From Desulfobacterales bacterium (GTDB lineage Bacteria > Desulfobacterota > Desulfobacteria > Desulfobacterales > C00003060): DNA of 11,969 nt. Both the position numbers and the translations under genes were made by a program. The stretch is taken from the NCBI GenBank assembly GCA_030616425.1, contig JAUWXJ010000052.1, positions 1 to 11,969 of the forward strand, given 5' to 3'. Below are positions 5,409-11,969 of this stretch, piece by piece (position 1 is the first letter of the stretch; every line of letters starts with the position of its first letter). The notes under the pieces were generated by a model that was not told where the DNA came from, ran no database searches, and was given only the letters and a program-made list of their open reading frames with translations.

Positions 5409-6686
5409 ATGACAGAAGAACAAAGAGCTGAAGATAAAAAGGGCAGCATCCTTGTTGTGGGAGGGGGTATTAGCGGGCTGACGGCAACCCTTGAAGCCGC
5501 TGAAGTGGGCTATGAAGTTATTCTCGTGGAGCAGAATCCTTACCTGGGTGGCAGGGTTGCTCAGTTGAAGCACTACTTTCCCAAGCTATGTCCTCCGACG
5601 TGCGGCCTTGAGATCAATTTCAGAAGGATCAAGGATAATCCCTGGATTACATTCTACACGATGGCCGAGGTTGAGAACATCTCAGGGGGTCCGGGAAATT
5701 ATGATGTGACCATCAAGATAAATCCTCGCTACGTGAACGAAAAGTGCACCTGTTGTGACGACTGCGCCAAGGCCTGCATCGCAAAGATTCCCAATGAATT
5801 CAATTTTGAGATGAATTCCACCAAAGGGGCCTATCTGCCCCATGAGATGGCCTTTCCAATGCGCTACATTATTTCTCCCAAGATTATCGGTACAGAGGAT
5901 GCAAAACGTTGTGTGGAGGCTTGCAAGTACGACGCCATTGACCTGGAGATGCAGCCCCAGACGGTCAACCTCAAGGTCGGTGCCATCATCTGGGCAACGG
6001 GCTGGAAGCCCTATGATGCCTCCAAGATAGATAACCTCGGGTTTGAATACCGGAACGTTATTACAAACATGATGATGGAACGCCTTGCCGCGCCCAACGG
6101 CCCCACGAACGGAAGGGTTTCGCGTCCTTCGGATAACATGAGTGTTTCACGGATTGCCTTTGTCCAGTGCGCAGGTTCAAGAGACGAGAATCACCTGCCG
6201 TACTGTTCCTACATTTGTTGCATGGCATCGTTGAAACAGGCCACCTATGTGAGGGAACAGTACCCTGAGGCAAAGATTTATATATTCTATATTGACGTCA
6301 GGGCGCCTGGACAGCGTTACGAAAAATTTTACAAGAAGATTAAAGAGGACAAGAATATCTTCCTGATAAAGGGCAAAGTCGCCGAGGTTCAGGAAGACCC
6401 CAGCAGCAGGGATATCACGGTGGTGGCAGAAAATGCCGTAACCGGCGAAAAGATCCAGGAAACAGTTGACATGGCTGTGCTGGCCACAGGGATGGTTCCG
6501 AACACGGCGGACACCAAGTTGCCAGGTGGTGTAAAGTGCGACCCGGATGGCTTTGTGATCTCGGATCTTGCAGCAGGGGGAATGTTTGCCACCGGCTGTG
6601 CCGCGAAGCCCTTGGATGTGACCTCTTCCAATCAACATGCCACGGGTGTGGCCCTTAAGGCCATTCAAACTCTGGTGAGCAGCTAG
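5409..6686 (+). CDS. qmoA: Quinone-interacting membrane-bound oxidoreductase subunit A (HdrA-like flavoprotein)
   Basis: QmoA is a cytoplasmic FAD protein of the QmoABC complex that links the menaquinol pool to APS reductase; it resembles heterodisulfide reductase HdrA. The 425-residue protein has an N-terminal dinucleotide fold (SILVVGGGISGLTA, from residue 13; LGGRVAQL, from 46), CPPTCGLEINF (Cys61, Cys65), a cysteine group at 113-123 (CTCCDDCAKAC) with Cys168 and Cys172, the HdrA-type block at 254-271 (Cys254, Cys266, Cys270, Cys271), and a C-terminal FAD motif (AVLATGMVPN, from about 356; MFATGCA, from about 392). The ATG at 5409 has GGAGG 6 nt upstream. The stop TAG lies inside the qmoB ribosome site, only 10 nt before its start, so the two are surely co-translated. 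Confidence 0.95.
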   Translation: MTEEQRAEDKKGSILVVGGGISGLTATLEAAEVGYEVILVEQNPYLGGRVAQLKHYFPKLCPPTCGLEINFRRIKDNPWITFYTMAEVENISGGPGNYDVTIKINPRYVNEKCTCCDDCAKACIAKIPNEFNFEMNSTKGAYLPHEMAFPMRYIISPKIIGTEDAKRCVEACKYDAIDLEMQPQTVNLKVGAIIWATGWKPYDASKIDNLGFEYRNVITNMMMERLAAPNGPTNGRVSRPSDNMSVSRIAFVQCAGSRDENHLPYCSYICCMASLKQATYVREQYPEAKIYIFYIDVRAPGQRYEKFYKKIKEDKNIFLIKGKVAEVQEDPSSRDITVVAENAVTGEKIQETVDMAVLATGMVPNTADTKLPGGVKCDPDGFVISDLAAGGMFATGCAAKPLDVTSSNQHATGVALKAIQTLVSS

Positions 6687-6696
6687 GAGGTAATCA

Positions 6697-9099
6697 ATGG
6701 AAATGGAGAAAAAGCTAGGCGTATATATTTGTGAAGGTTGCGGGCTCGGAGAGGCCCTTGATATAGAGAGACTGGAAAAAAAGGTTCCCCCGAAAATAAA
6801 GATCCGCAAGACCCATTCCATCGTGTGCTCCCCGGAAGGCGTTCAGCTCATCAAGGAAGACATAGCGAGCGAAGGGGTGAATACGGTCGTGATTGCTGCC
6901 TGTTCCCGGCGTGTGCTTTATGACGTCTTTGATTTTGGTCCGGTCATTGTAGAGAGGGTCAATCTGAGGGAAGGCGTGATCTGGAGCCACAAGCCTCAAG
7001 ATCCGGATGCTGAAGAGCCGGACGAGCTGATTCAGGAGATGGCCGAAGACTATCTTCGTATGGGCCTGGCCGAGGCCGAGAGGATACTGCCGGCCGAACC
7101 TTACCAGCCAGAGGAGCCGATTGACAAGAGGATCATGGTGCTGGGCGGCGGTGTCACCGGGCTGAGTGCGGCCCTGGAGGTGGCCAAAGCCGGCTATGAG
7201 GCGACAGTTATTGAGAAGGGAGCTAAAGTCGGCGGGTTTGCGGCCAAGCTTCGCAAACAGACACCATCGTCCTACCCTTATGAGGACTTGCAGGAGCCCG
7301 TCATTGCACGAATCATCAAAGAGGCTCAAGCCCACCCCAAGATTGAAATTCGTACGGACATAGAGGTGGCCCGCATCGCCGGTTCCCCCGGGCTCTTTGA
7401 TATCACGTTCAAGCCTACCGGCACCAAGAGTGCCTGGGATGTGATGTCTAAGGAAGAAGAAGAAGAAATACTGGCCAAAATGGCTGAAGCGGGTGAAGAA
7501 GCGGCTGCCAAAGGCGACGAGCCGACACCTGACTCCCCTGCCACTATTTTGGTAAAGAATCCGGATGCAGAGCGCTTTGGAGCTGTTATTCTGGCCACGG
7601 GTTGGAAGCCCTGGGAGCCCACGAAGGAGGCTGAACCAACTCCAGAGGCCGAGGGTGAAGAGTCCAAGGGGGAAGAGGTCAAAGAAGCTGAAGGCGAAGA
7701 GCCCAAAGAAGAAGAGCCTACCTATGATCATCTTGGGTTGGGAAAGTTTTCGGACGTAGTGACCAATGTGGCCTTTGAGGAAATGGCTGCCAAGGGAAAG
7801 GTCTTGAGACCATCGGATGGCAAACCCGCTGCCAGCGTGGCCTTTGTTCAATGTGGTGGTCAGGGAACAGATGAAGATTTCCCTTATGCATCGTCAGTCA
7901 CGAGCATGGTCGCTTTGAAGCAGGCCAAATATGTCCGGGAGGACAACCCTGATGGCAAGGCCTACATCTTCTACCAGCACATGCGCACCCCTGGGCAACT
8001 CGAGTACTTCTACAAGAGCGCCCAGCAAGATGAAGGAATTTTTCTGACCAAGGCAGATGTGGTAGGTGTGACTGGAAATGGTGATGGTACCCTGGTAGTT
8101 GAGGCCAAGGACACCCTCCTTGGTGAAAACATCAAGGTGGGCGTGGACATGGTCGTGCTGGGTACCGGCATGGTGCCTATCACAAGGGACGAGCCGGTCT
8201 TAAACTTCGCCTATCGTCAGGGACGGGCTTTTCAGGATCTGGATCTCTTTGACGGGTATCCGGATTCGAATTTCATCTGCTTCCCGTATGAAACCCGAAG
8301 GACCGGTTTTTATGCGGCAGGCTGTGCGCGCAGGGCCATGAGCATTCAAGAATGTACAGAGGATGCGGCCGGTGCGGCCCTCAAAGCGATTCAGTGCATC
8401 GAATCTGTTTATCGAGGTGTATCCGTTCATCCCAGGTCAGGGGATATGACGCTCCCTGATTTCTTTTTCCAGAGGTGTACACAGTGCAAGCGATGCACCG
8501 AAGAATGTCCTTTTGGCGCCCTGGATGACGATGAAAAGGGAACACCGCTTCCCAACCCCACCAGGTGCAGAAGGTGCGGCACCTGTATGGGCGCCTGCCC
8601 GGAGCGTATCGTCAACTTTCCAGATTATAGCATTGACTCTATCGGATCTATGGTTAAGGCTATTGAGGTACCCGAAGAAGATGAGGAAAAGCCGAGGGTC
8701 CTTATAATGGCCTGCGAAAATGACGCCTATCCGGCCCTTGATATTGTTGGACTGAATCGTCTGACCTATTCGCCATATGTGAGGATCATCCCTGTCAGGT
8801 GCCTCGGTTCGGTCAATGTGGTCTGGATCAAGGATGCCCTCTCCAAAGGGCTTGACGGTATCCTGATGATTGGCTGCAAATTCGGGGATGACTATCAATG
8901 TCACTTTATCAAAGGAAGTGAGCTGGCCGATATCCGCATGGATAAGATCGGCGAGGCCTTGGTGAGCCTGGCCCTTGAAAAAGAGCGTGTGCAGCAGGTC
9001 CAGATCGCCATTGACGAATACGACAAGCTTCCGGGCATCATCAAAGAGTTCATGGCGACGATAGAAGAGGTTGGCCCCAACCCCTTTAAGGGATTTTAG
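6697..9099 (+). CDS. qmoB: Quinone-interacting membrane-bound oxidoreductase subunit B (HdrA/MvhD-like)
   Basis: QmoB is the second flavoprotein of QmoABC, 800 residues. An N-terminal cysteine-containing region (Cys12, Cys15, Cys44, Cys69) precedes an FAD fold (MVLGGGVTGLSAA, from residue 147). Two [4Fe-4S] motifs follow at Cys594/597/600/604 and Cys624/627/630/634. The C-terminal domain (about 666-800) resembles MvhD of methanogen hydrogenase/Hdr complexes, with Cys673, Cys702, Cys727 and Cys735 as likely [2Fe-2S] ligands. Compared with QmoA, the HdrA-type cysteine block keeps only Cys386 (QCGGQGTDEDFPYASS), so one cluster is probably absent. Two charged insertions stand out: about 250-280, and a Glu-rich stretch at 311-341 directly after GWKPWEPTK, where QmoA goes straight on. 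The ribosome site GGAGGT overlaps the qmoA stop. A 262-nt spacer follows before qmoC. Confidence 0.95.
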   Translation: MEMEKKLGVYICEGCGLGEALDIERLEKKVPPKIKIRKTHSIVCSPEGVQLIKEDIASEGVNTVVIAACSRRVLYDVFDFGPVIVERVNLREGVIWSHKPQDPDAEEPDELIQEMAEDYLRMGLAEAERILPAEPYQPEEPIDKRIMVLGGGVTGLSAALEVAKAGYEATVIEKGAKVGGFAAKLRKQTPSSYPYEDLQEPVIARIIKEAQAHPKIEIRTDIEVARIAGSPGLFDITFKPTGTKSAWDVMSKEEEEEILAKMAEAGEEAAAKGDEPTPDSPATILVKNPDAERFGAVILATGWKPWEPTKEAEPTPEAEGEESKGEEVKEAEGEEPKEEEPTYDHLGLGKFSDVVTNVAFEEMAAKGKVLRPSDGKPAASVAFVQCGGQGTDEDFPYASSVTSMVALKQAKYVREDNPDGKAYIFYQHMRTPGQLEYFYKSAQQDEGIFLTKADVVGVTGNGDGTLVVEAKDTLLGENIKVGVDMVVLGTGMVPITRDEPVLNFAYRQGRAFQDLDLFDGYPDSNFICFPYETRRTGFYAAGCARRAMSIQECTEDAAGAALKAIQCIESVYRGVSVHPRSGDMTLPDFFFQRCTQCKRCTEECPFGALDDDEKGTPLPNPTRCRRCGTCMGACPERIVNFPDYSIDSIGSMVKAIEVPEEDEEKPRVLIMACENDAYPALDIVGLNRLTYSPYVRIIPVRCLGSVNVVWIKDALSKGLDGILMIGCKFGDDYQCHFIKGSELADIRMDKIGEALVSLALEKERVQQVQIAIDEYDKLPGIIKEFMATIEEVGPNPFKGF

Positions 9100-9106
9100 A
9101 GTCTTA

Positions 9107-9332
9107 GAGTTTGTTGAGTTTGTTGAGTTCAGACCAACCATATTAACACAATAAACCCTGGCCCCCTTCGGTCTGAGCTCCCTTCGGGTCTGGTTCCACT
9201 GAGGTCACCACTCGAAGTGAGCCTCAGGGTCGAAGACAGGCCTGACTTATAGACATAACAGGCTGACCTGAGCACGTATAGCGCCAGGGCGGGCACAATG
9301 AACCCGATAAACACAATAAACCCGATAGACTT
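9107..9332. repeat. Repeat-rich spacer between qmoB and qmoC with 9-bp periodic units in opposite orientations
   Basis: The left end has GAGTTTGTT twice in tandem (9107-9115, 9116-9124) plus a partial GAGTTC (9125-9130). The right end has four 9-bp units in register: AATGAACCC, GATAAACAC, AATAAACCC and GATAGACTT (9297-9332), whose reverse complements read GGGTTCATT, GTGTTTATC and GGGTTTATT, close to the left units. A 14-bp exact copy, AACACAATAAACCC, occurs at 9145-9158 and 9310-9323. The ends thus form imperfect inverted repeats (about 19 of 27 positions) around a core with palindromes (see 9199-9227). The layout resembles a small non-coding mobile or palindromic repeat element; no transposase or long open frame is present. 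Confidence 0.5.
9199..9227. repeat. Palindrome in the qmoB-qmoC spacer
   Basis: CTGAGG (9199-9204) pairs with CCTCAG (9222-9227), and inside it CACT (9209-9212) pairs with AGTG (9216-9219) around a CGA loop. The nearby text repeats CCTTCGG twice (9165-9171 and 9181-9187) and ACAGGC-TGAC twice (9236-9246 and 9258-9267). The composition recalls dispersed bacterial palindromes built on CTGAG...CGAAG, but no U-run follows, so termination is unlikely. Confidence 0.35.
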
Positions 9333-9361
9333 TGATGGTAATGGCATGAGGAGGTACGAAA

Positions 9362-10528
9362 ATGGCAGATAGCTACTGGGTGGAACCGGACGTCAAGTTT
9401 GTCAAACAGCTCAAGACACTAGGGGGCGAGACACTAAAAAAGTGTTACCAGTGCGCCACGTGCTCGGTGGTGTGTCCTATTTCCCCGGACGAAAAACCAT
9501 TCCCAAGAAAAGAGATGATCGCAGCCCAGTGGGGTTTGAAGGACAAACTCGTTGGGAATATGGACGTTTGGCTTTGCCACCACTGCAATGATTGCTCGAC
9601 TTACTGTCCGAGGGGGGCAAGGCCCGGAGATGTGCTAAATGCCGTGAGGGCTTATAGTATTCAACAGTATGCATGGCCGAGATGGCTGGGCAGAATTGTG
9701 CCTGATGCGAGATTCTGGTGGCTGCTTCTTGCCATACCGGTGGCCATTTTTCTGTTTATCCTAGGGCTAACCGGACATTTACATATACCAGAGGGTGAGA
9801 TTGAGTTTGCCGAGTTCTTCCCAACGCTGATCGTTGATATTATCTTTGTCCCCCTGGCGACCTTCTGGATCCCTCTGGTATTTGGTATCGGGATTTACAG
9901 GTTCATGACTGACATCCACAAGAATGCCGTTGCAGAGGGAAAAACAAAACGGAAGGACCTCAACATACCAGATTTTCTGAAAAGCGTGGCTTGTACCATC
10001 CCCACCATTCTGGGGCACAACAAGTTTTCCGACTGTACTGAAAATAAAGACAGGTATCTTGCTCACATCCTTGTCCTGTTTTCCTTTCTCGGGCTTTTTG
10101 TCGTTACGAACATCTTCTTTGTGGCCTTGTATATCCTCCAGGAACCCGGACCTTATCCCATATTCGATCCCATAGGCATAACCACTCCTATAAAGCTACT
10201 AGCGCTTGTCAGTGGCATCGCTCTTCTCATCGGATCGCTGTTAATGCTTTCGAACAGGCTCAAAGACAGAGGTGAGAATATCGGCAAGGGGAGCTACTTT
10301 GATTGGTCCCTGATCCTTGTGGTGCTCGGTCTTGCTGTCACGGGATTATTGTCCTGGTTCACGAGATTACTCCATTTATCACCCATTGCCTATTGGATCT
10401 ATTTTGTTCATTTGGTATTTGTATTTTGTCTCTTTGCCTATTTGCCGTTTTCCAAGCTGGCCCATATGGTATATCGAACGCTGGCCATGGCCTACTCTCG
10501 ATATGCTGAGAGGGAACCGTGTGAGTGA
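9362..10528 (+). CDS. qmoC: Quinone-interacting membrane-bound oxidoreductase subunit C (HdrC/HdrE fusion)
   Basis: QmoC is the membrane subunit of QmoABC: it oxidises menaquinol and passes electrons to QmoA/QmoB and on to APS reductase. The 388-residue protein is a fusion. Residues 1-100 are HdrC-like, with two [4Fe-4S] motifs (Cys28/31/34/38 and Cys72/75/78/82). Residues about 117-375 are an HdrE/NarI-like cytochrome b domain with about six hydrophobic spans (near 117-140, 153-178, 233-258, 275-297, 312-335, 341-363). His235, His350 and His368 are candidates for haem b ligands. The ATG at 9362 has GAGGAGG about 7 nt upstream, a strong ribosome site that would support translation despite the 262-nt gap after qmoB. 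The gene is complete, and two terminators follow. Confidence 0.95.
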   Translation: MADSYWVEPDVKFVKQLKTLGGETLKKCYQCATCSVVCPISPDEKPFPRKEMIAAQWGLKDKLVGNMDVWLCHHCNDCSTYCPRGARPGDVLNAVRAYSIQQYAWPRWLGRIVPDARFWWLLLAIPVAIFLFILGLTGHLHIPEGEIEFAEFFPTLIVDIIFVPLATFWIPLVFGIGIYRFMTDIHKNAVAEGKTKRKDLNIPDFLKSVACTIPTILGHNKFSDCTENKDRYLAHILVLFSFLGLFVVTNIFFVALYILQEPGPYPIFDPIGITTPIKLLALVSGIALLIGSLLMLSNRLKDRGENIGKGSYFDWSLILVVLGLAVTGLLSWFTRLLHLSPIAYWIYFVHLVFVFCLFAYLPFSKLAHMVYRTLAMAYSRYAEREPCE

Positions 10529-10566
10529 GGCATCGGCAGAACGCTTGGCCCATGAATAATGATAGG

Positions 10567-10609
10567 CCCCTTGAGTCCGCTCAGAAACGGGCCCAAGGGG
10601 TATTTTTTT
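10567..10609 (+). terminator. Intrinsic terminator after qmoC
   Basis: CCCCTTG (10567-10573) pairs with CAAGGGG (10594-10600), and the stem continues inward with one mismatch and one G-U pair to 10579/10588, leaving an 8-nt loop. It is followed by TA and seven T residues (10603-10609). It lies 39 nt after the qmoC stop and ends the apr-qmo unit. Confidence 0.88.
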
Positions 10610-10616
10610 GAAAAAT

Positions 10617-10654
10617 GAAAAGGGAGAGACCGAGACAGTCTCTCCCTTTTTTTC
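10617..10654. terminator. Bidirectional terminator between qmoC and the convergent sat operon
   Basis: GGGAGAGAC (10622-10630) pairs perfectly with GTCTCTCCC (10638-10646) around a 7-nt loop. The stem is extended by AAAA (10618-10621) with TTTT (10647-10650). On the plus strand seven T residues follow the G/C part; on the minus strand TTTTC and then a further T-run follow, so it can act in both directions. It ends the sat transcript 36 nt after the stop of the 98-residue gene. Confidence 0.85.
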
Positions 10655-10689
10655 ATTCCCTTTTCCGAAGCGCCAAAGATCTTACGGGA

Positions 10690-10986
10690 CTAATAGGTGC
10701 TCAGGAAGTCGTCCATCATGTCGACGCTCTGTTTTTCAATGACCTTATCAAATATCTTGTCCTTCACATCCTTCGGAAGGAGCTCAATACTCTTGGTTGT
10801 TGCGCTATCGAACTTTGCGGTCGGGAAAACCTTGAGTATCTTGTCCCTTTGCGCATCATCTGCATAAACCCTTATCACCTTCATACCGGCCAGCATCTCC
10901 TCACACATGTCGGCAAGATCGGCTTGTTGCAGCTTTTCATATCTTTCTTCATTGACCCAGATATTGATGGGATATTTCTCAGCCAT
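10690..10986 (-). CDS. Unrecognised 98-aa protein co-transcribed with sat
   Basis: I cannot assign a function. The ATG at 10984-10986 is preceded by GAGGAGGTGACATT, an excellent ribosome site, which rules out a longer frame beginning inside sat. It starts 14 nt after the sat stop and is the last gene before the terminator, so it is surely on the sat transcript. The protein is soluble and highly charged, with a single Cys (Cys28) and no signal or membrane segment. Predicted pattern: a strand (YPINIWV), a helix, a strand (MKVIRVYA, about 35-42), a helix (DDAQRDKILKVF), then a C-terminal helix pair (about 71-96) ending MMDDFLSTY. Strand-helix-strand order suggests a small alpha/beta domain. A role alongside ATP sulfurylase, such as assembly, regulation or APS transfer, is guesswork from position only. 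Confidence 0.85.
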   Translation of the reverse strand: MAEKYPINIWVNEERYEKLQQADLADMCEEMLAGMKVIRVYADDAQRDKILKVFPTAKFDSATTKSIELLPKDVKDKIFDKVIEKQSVDMMDDFLSTY

Positions 10987-11000
10987 AATGTCACCTCCTC

Positions 11001-11969
11001 TTATGCGCTCATTGGCAGAATCGAGAACACAGGGATTCTCTTTTCGAGATAATTGTCTGTCACAAAGGGAGAACCAAAGCCATATTTCTCGGCACATTCC
11101 ATGACTAGGTCAAAGACCTCCGGTCTGAATATCAGACGCGGCGGCTTGACGCCATCCTGTACAATACTCCGGATGAGAGTCCCGCTGAACTTCTGCTGCT
11201 CGTCCTGGTGATCGCACAGCCCCTCGGATGTGATCTCTCCGCAATGGGGACAATACAGCCAGTTCATGGAGTATACAGGCGTGAGGGCCAGGTCGTCCTG
11301 TACGCTGGCGAGCAAATTGTGTGCATCATAGGCTCCATAGTAGGTTCCGACGCCTGCGTGGTCCCTCCCAAACATATGATGGGTCAGACCCAGATTGGTC
11401 CTCAGCATGGAATGGAATATGGCTTCCTTGGGACCGGCGTAGCGCATATCCCAGAAGGTCAGAGAGGTCAAATGGTTGTGATCCCCAAAATAGCCTGACT
11501 TCCTCAACTCGTCCTGCGTTAAGATAATCGCCTCGTCAATGTAATCTCCTTTTCGCTTGGCCCCGATAATGGCGTTGACAAGGACGCCGACCAGGGGTTT
11601 TTCGATGGGCAATTCAGCATATGATTGGAACCACGCACCCTTCATGAGCCATTCATGCCCTGTATGAGGCACATTTCTGGTCTGATGGGCCACAATCCTC
11701 TCCCAGCCTTTTTCTTTGAATCTTTTTCTCATTTCCAGAGGTGTGATGAAGTACGGGTCATACGGGGGATTGATCTTGGGTCGATTGACCAGGGTGATCT
11801 TGCCGCCGACAAACTTGTCCTTGTACTGATAAGTCCTGGCGCAACCCGGATGCTTTTCTTCAGTGGTGCCGAGTACCGCCTGACACATCTCTTTTTTGTC
11901 GTATTCGAATATCTCTTCTACTTCAAGCGTGGCCATCGGGTTGTCTTGGTAAGTGAGAAGGACTGTATC
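11001..11969 (-). CDS. sat: Dissimilatory ATP sulfurylase (sulfate adenylyltransferase), 5' end outside the window
   Basis: Sat makes APS and pyrophosphate from ATP and sulfate, the first step of dissimilatory sulfate reduction. The frame stays open to the right edge: upstream of the internal ATG at 11936 the codons read DTVLLTYQDNP, which continues the family sequence into MATLEVEEIF, so the true start lies beyond base 11969. The visible 322 residues are the core and C-terminus; about the first 80-100 are missing. Nucleotide-site motifs are QTRN (residues 96-99 of the visible part), HTGH (102-105) and GRDHAG (201-206). Cys240, Cys243, Cys252 and His254 form a probable metal site, as in homo-oligomeric bacterial and archaeal enzymes. 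No APS kinase domain is attached, which fits a dissimilatory role. It faces the apr-qmo unit and is followed by the 98-residue gene. Confidence 0.97.
   Translation of the reverse strand, partial: DTVLLTYQDNPMATLEVEEIFEYDKKEMCQAVLGTTEEKHPGCARTYQYKDKFVGGKITLVNRPKINPPYDPYFITPLEMRKRFKEKGWERIVAHQTRNVPHTGHEWLMKGAWFQSYAELPIEKPLVGVLVNAIIGAKRKGDYIDEAIILTQDELRKSGYFGDHNHLTSLTFWDMRYAGPKEAIFHSMLRTNLGLTHHMFGRDHAGVGTYYGAYDAHNLLASVQDDLALTPVYSMNWLYCPHCGEITSEGLCDHQDEQQKFSGTLIRSIVQDGVKPPRLIFRPEVFDLVMECAEKYGFGSPFVTDNYLEKRIPVFSILPMSA

Noticed and set aside
6715..7851. Long open frame of 378 codons antisense to qmoB
   Set aside because: It lies wholly within the clear qmoB gene, has a composition typical of the reverse strand of Glu- and Lys-rich codons, and shows no recognisable domain.
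9107..9332. CRISPR array
   Set aside because: The 9-bp units are directly adjacent without spacers and are found in opposite orientations.
10615..11052. Plus-strand open frame across the 98-aa gene and the sat 3' end
   Set aside because: It begins inside the terminator hairpin and runs antisense to two well-supported genes.

Overview
The window looks like part of the chromosome of a sulfate-reducing bacterium of the Desulfobacterota, probably Desulfobacterales-like. This rests on aprBA directly followed by qmoABC, with a dissimilatory-type ATP sulfurylase gene (sat) facing them. Together these genes cover sulfate activation to APS, APS reduction to sulfite, and delivery of quinol electrons to APS reductase. 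A sulfur-disproportionating or otherwise related lineage cannot be excluded from these genes alone; dsrAB is not in the window.

Layout. Positions 1-154 (+) are the 3' end of a dGTPase-like gene (dgt family), followed after 14 nt by a small acidic hypothetical gene (169-399, +). On the minus strand, 505-2072 holds a two-gene operon: a YkgJ-type cysteine-cluster protein, then a short-chain dehydrogenase (SDR) joined to it by a TGATG stop/start overlap. The SDR lacks two of the four usual catalytic residues. Positions 2073-2804 are a 732-nt gap between divergent transcription units. It holds a minus-strand promoter for the YkgJ/SDR operon, a plus-strand promoter about 450 nt upstream of aprB, and a long leader with several hairpins. 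One part of the leader (2478-2568) has the base pairing expected of a three-way junction.

The main plus-strand unit is aprB (2805-3236), aprA (3295-5253), a strong intrinsic terminator (5292-5329), qmoA (5409-6686), qmoB (6697-9099), an unusual 262-nt spacer with 9-bp periodic repeats in opposite orientations at its two ends, and qmoC (9362-10528). Two hairpin terminators, at least one apparently bidirectional, separate this unit from the convergent minus-strand pair sat (11001 to beyond the right edge) and a conserved-looking but unrecognised 98-residue protein (10690-10986).

How the genes work together: Sat makes APS from sulfate and ATP. AprAB, in the cytoplasm, reduces APS to sulfite and AMP. 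QmoC takes electrons from menaquinol in the membrane, and the heterodisulfide-reductase-like flavoproteins QmoA and QmoB pass them towards AprAB. The most interesting unexplained items are the structured apr leader, the small protein co-transcribed with sat, the repeat-laden qmoB-qmoC spacer, the acidic insert in QmoB, and the SDR with an altered active site.
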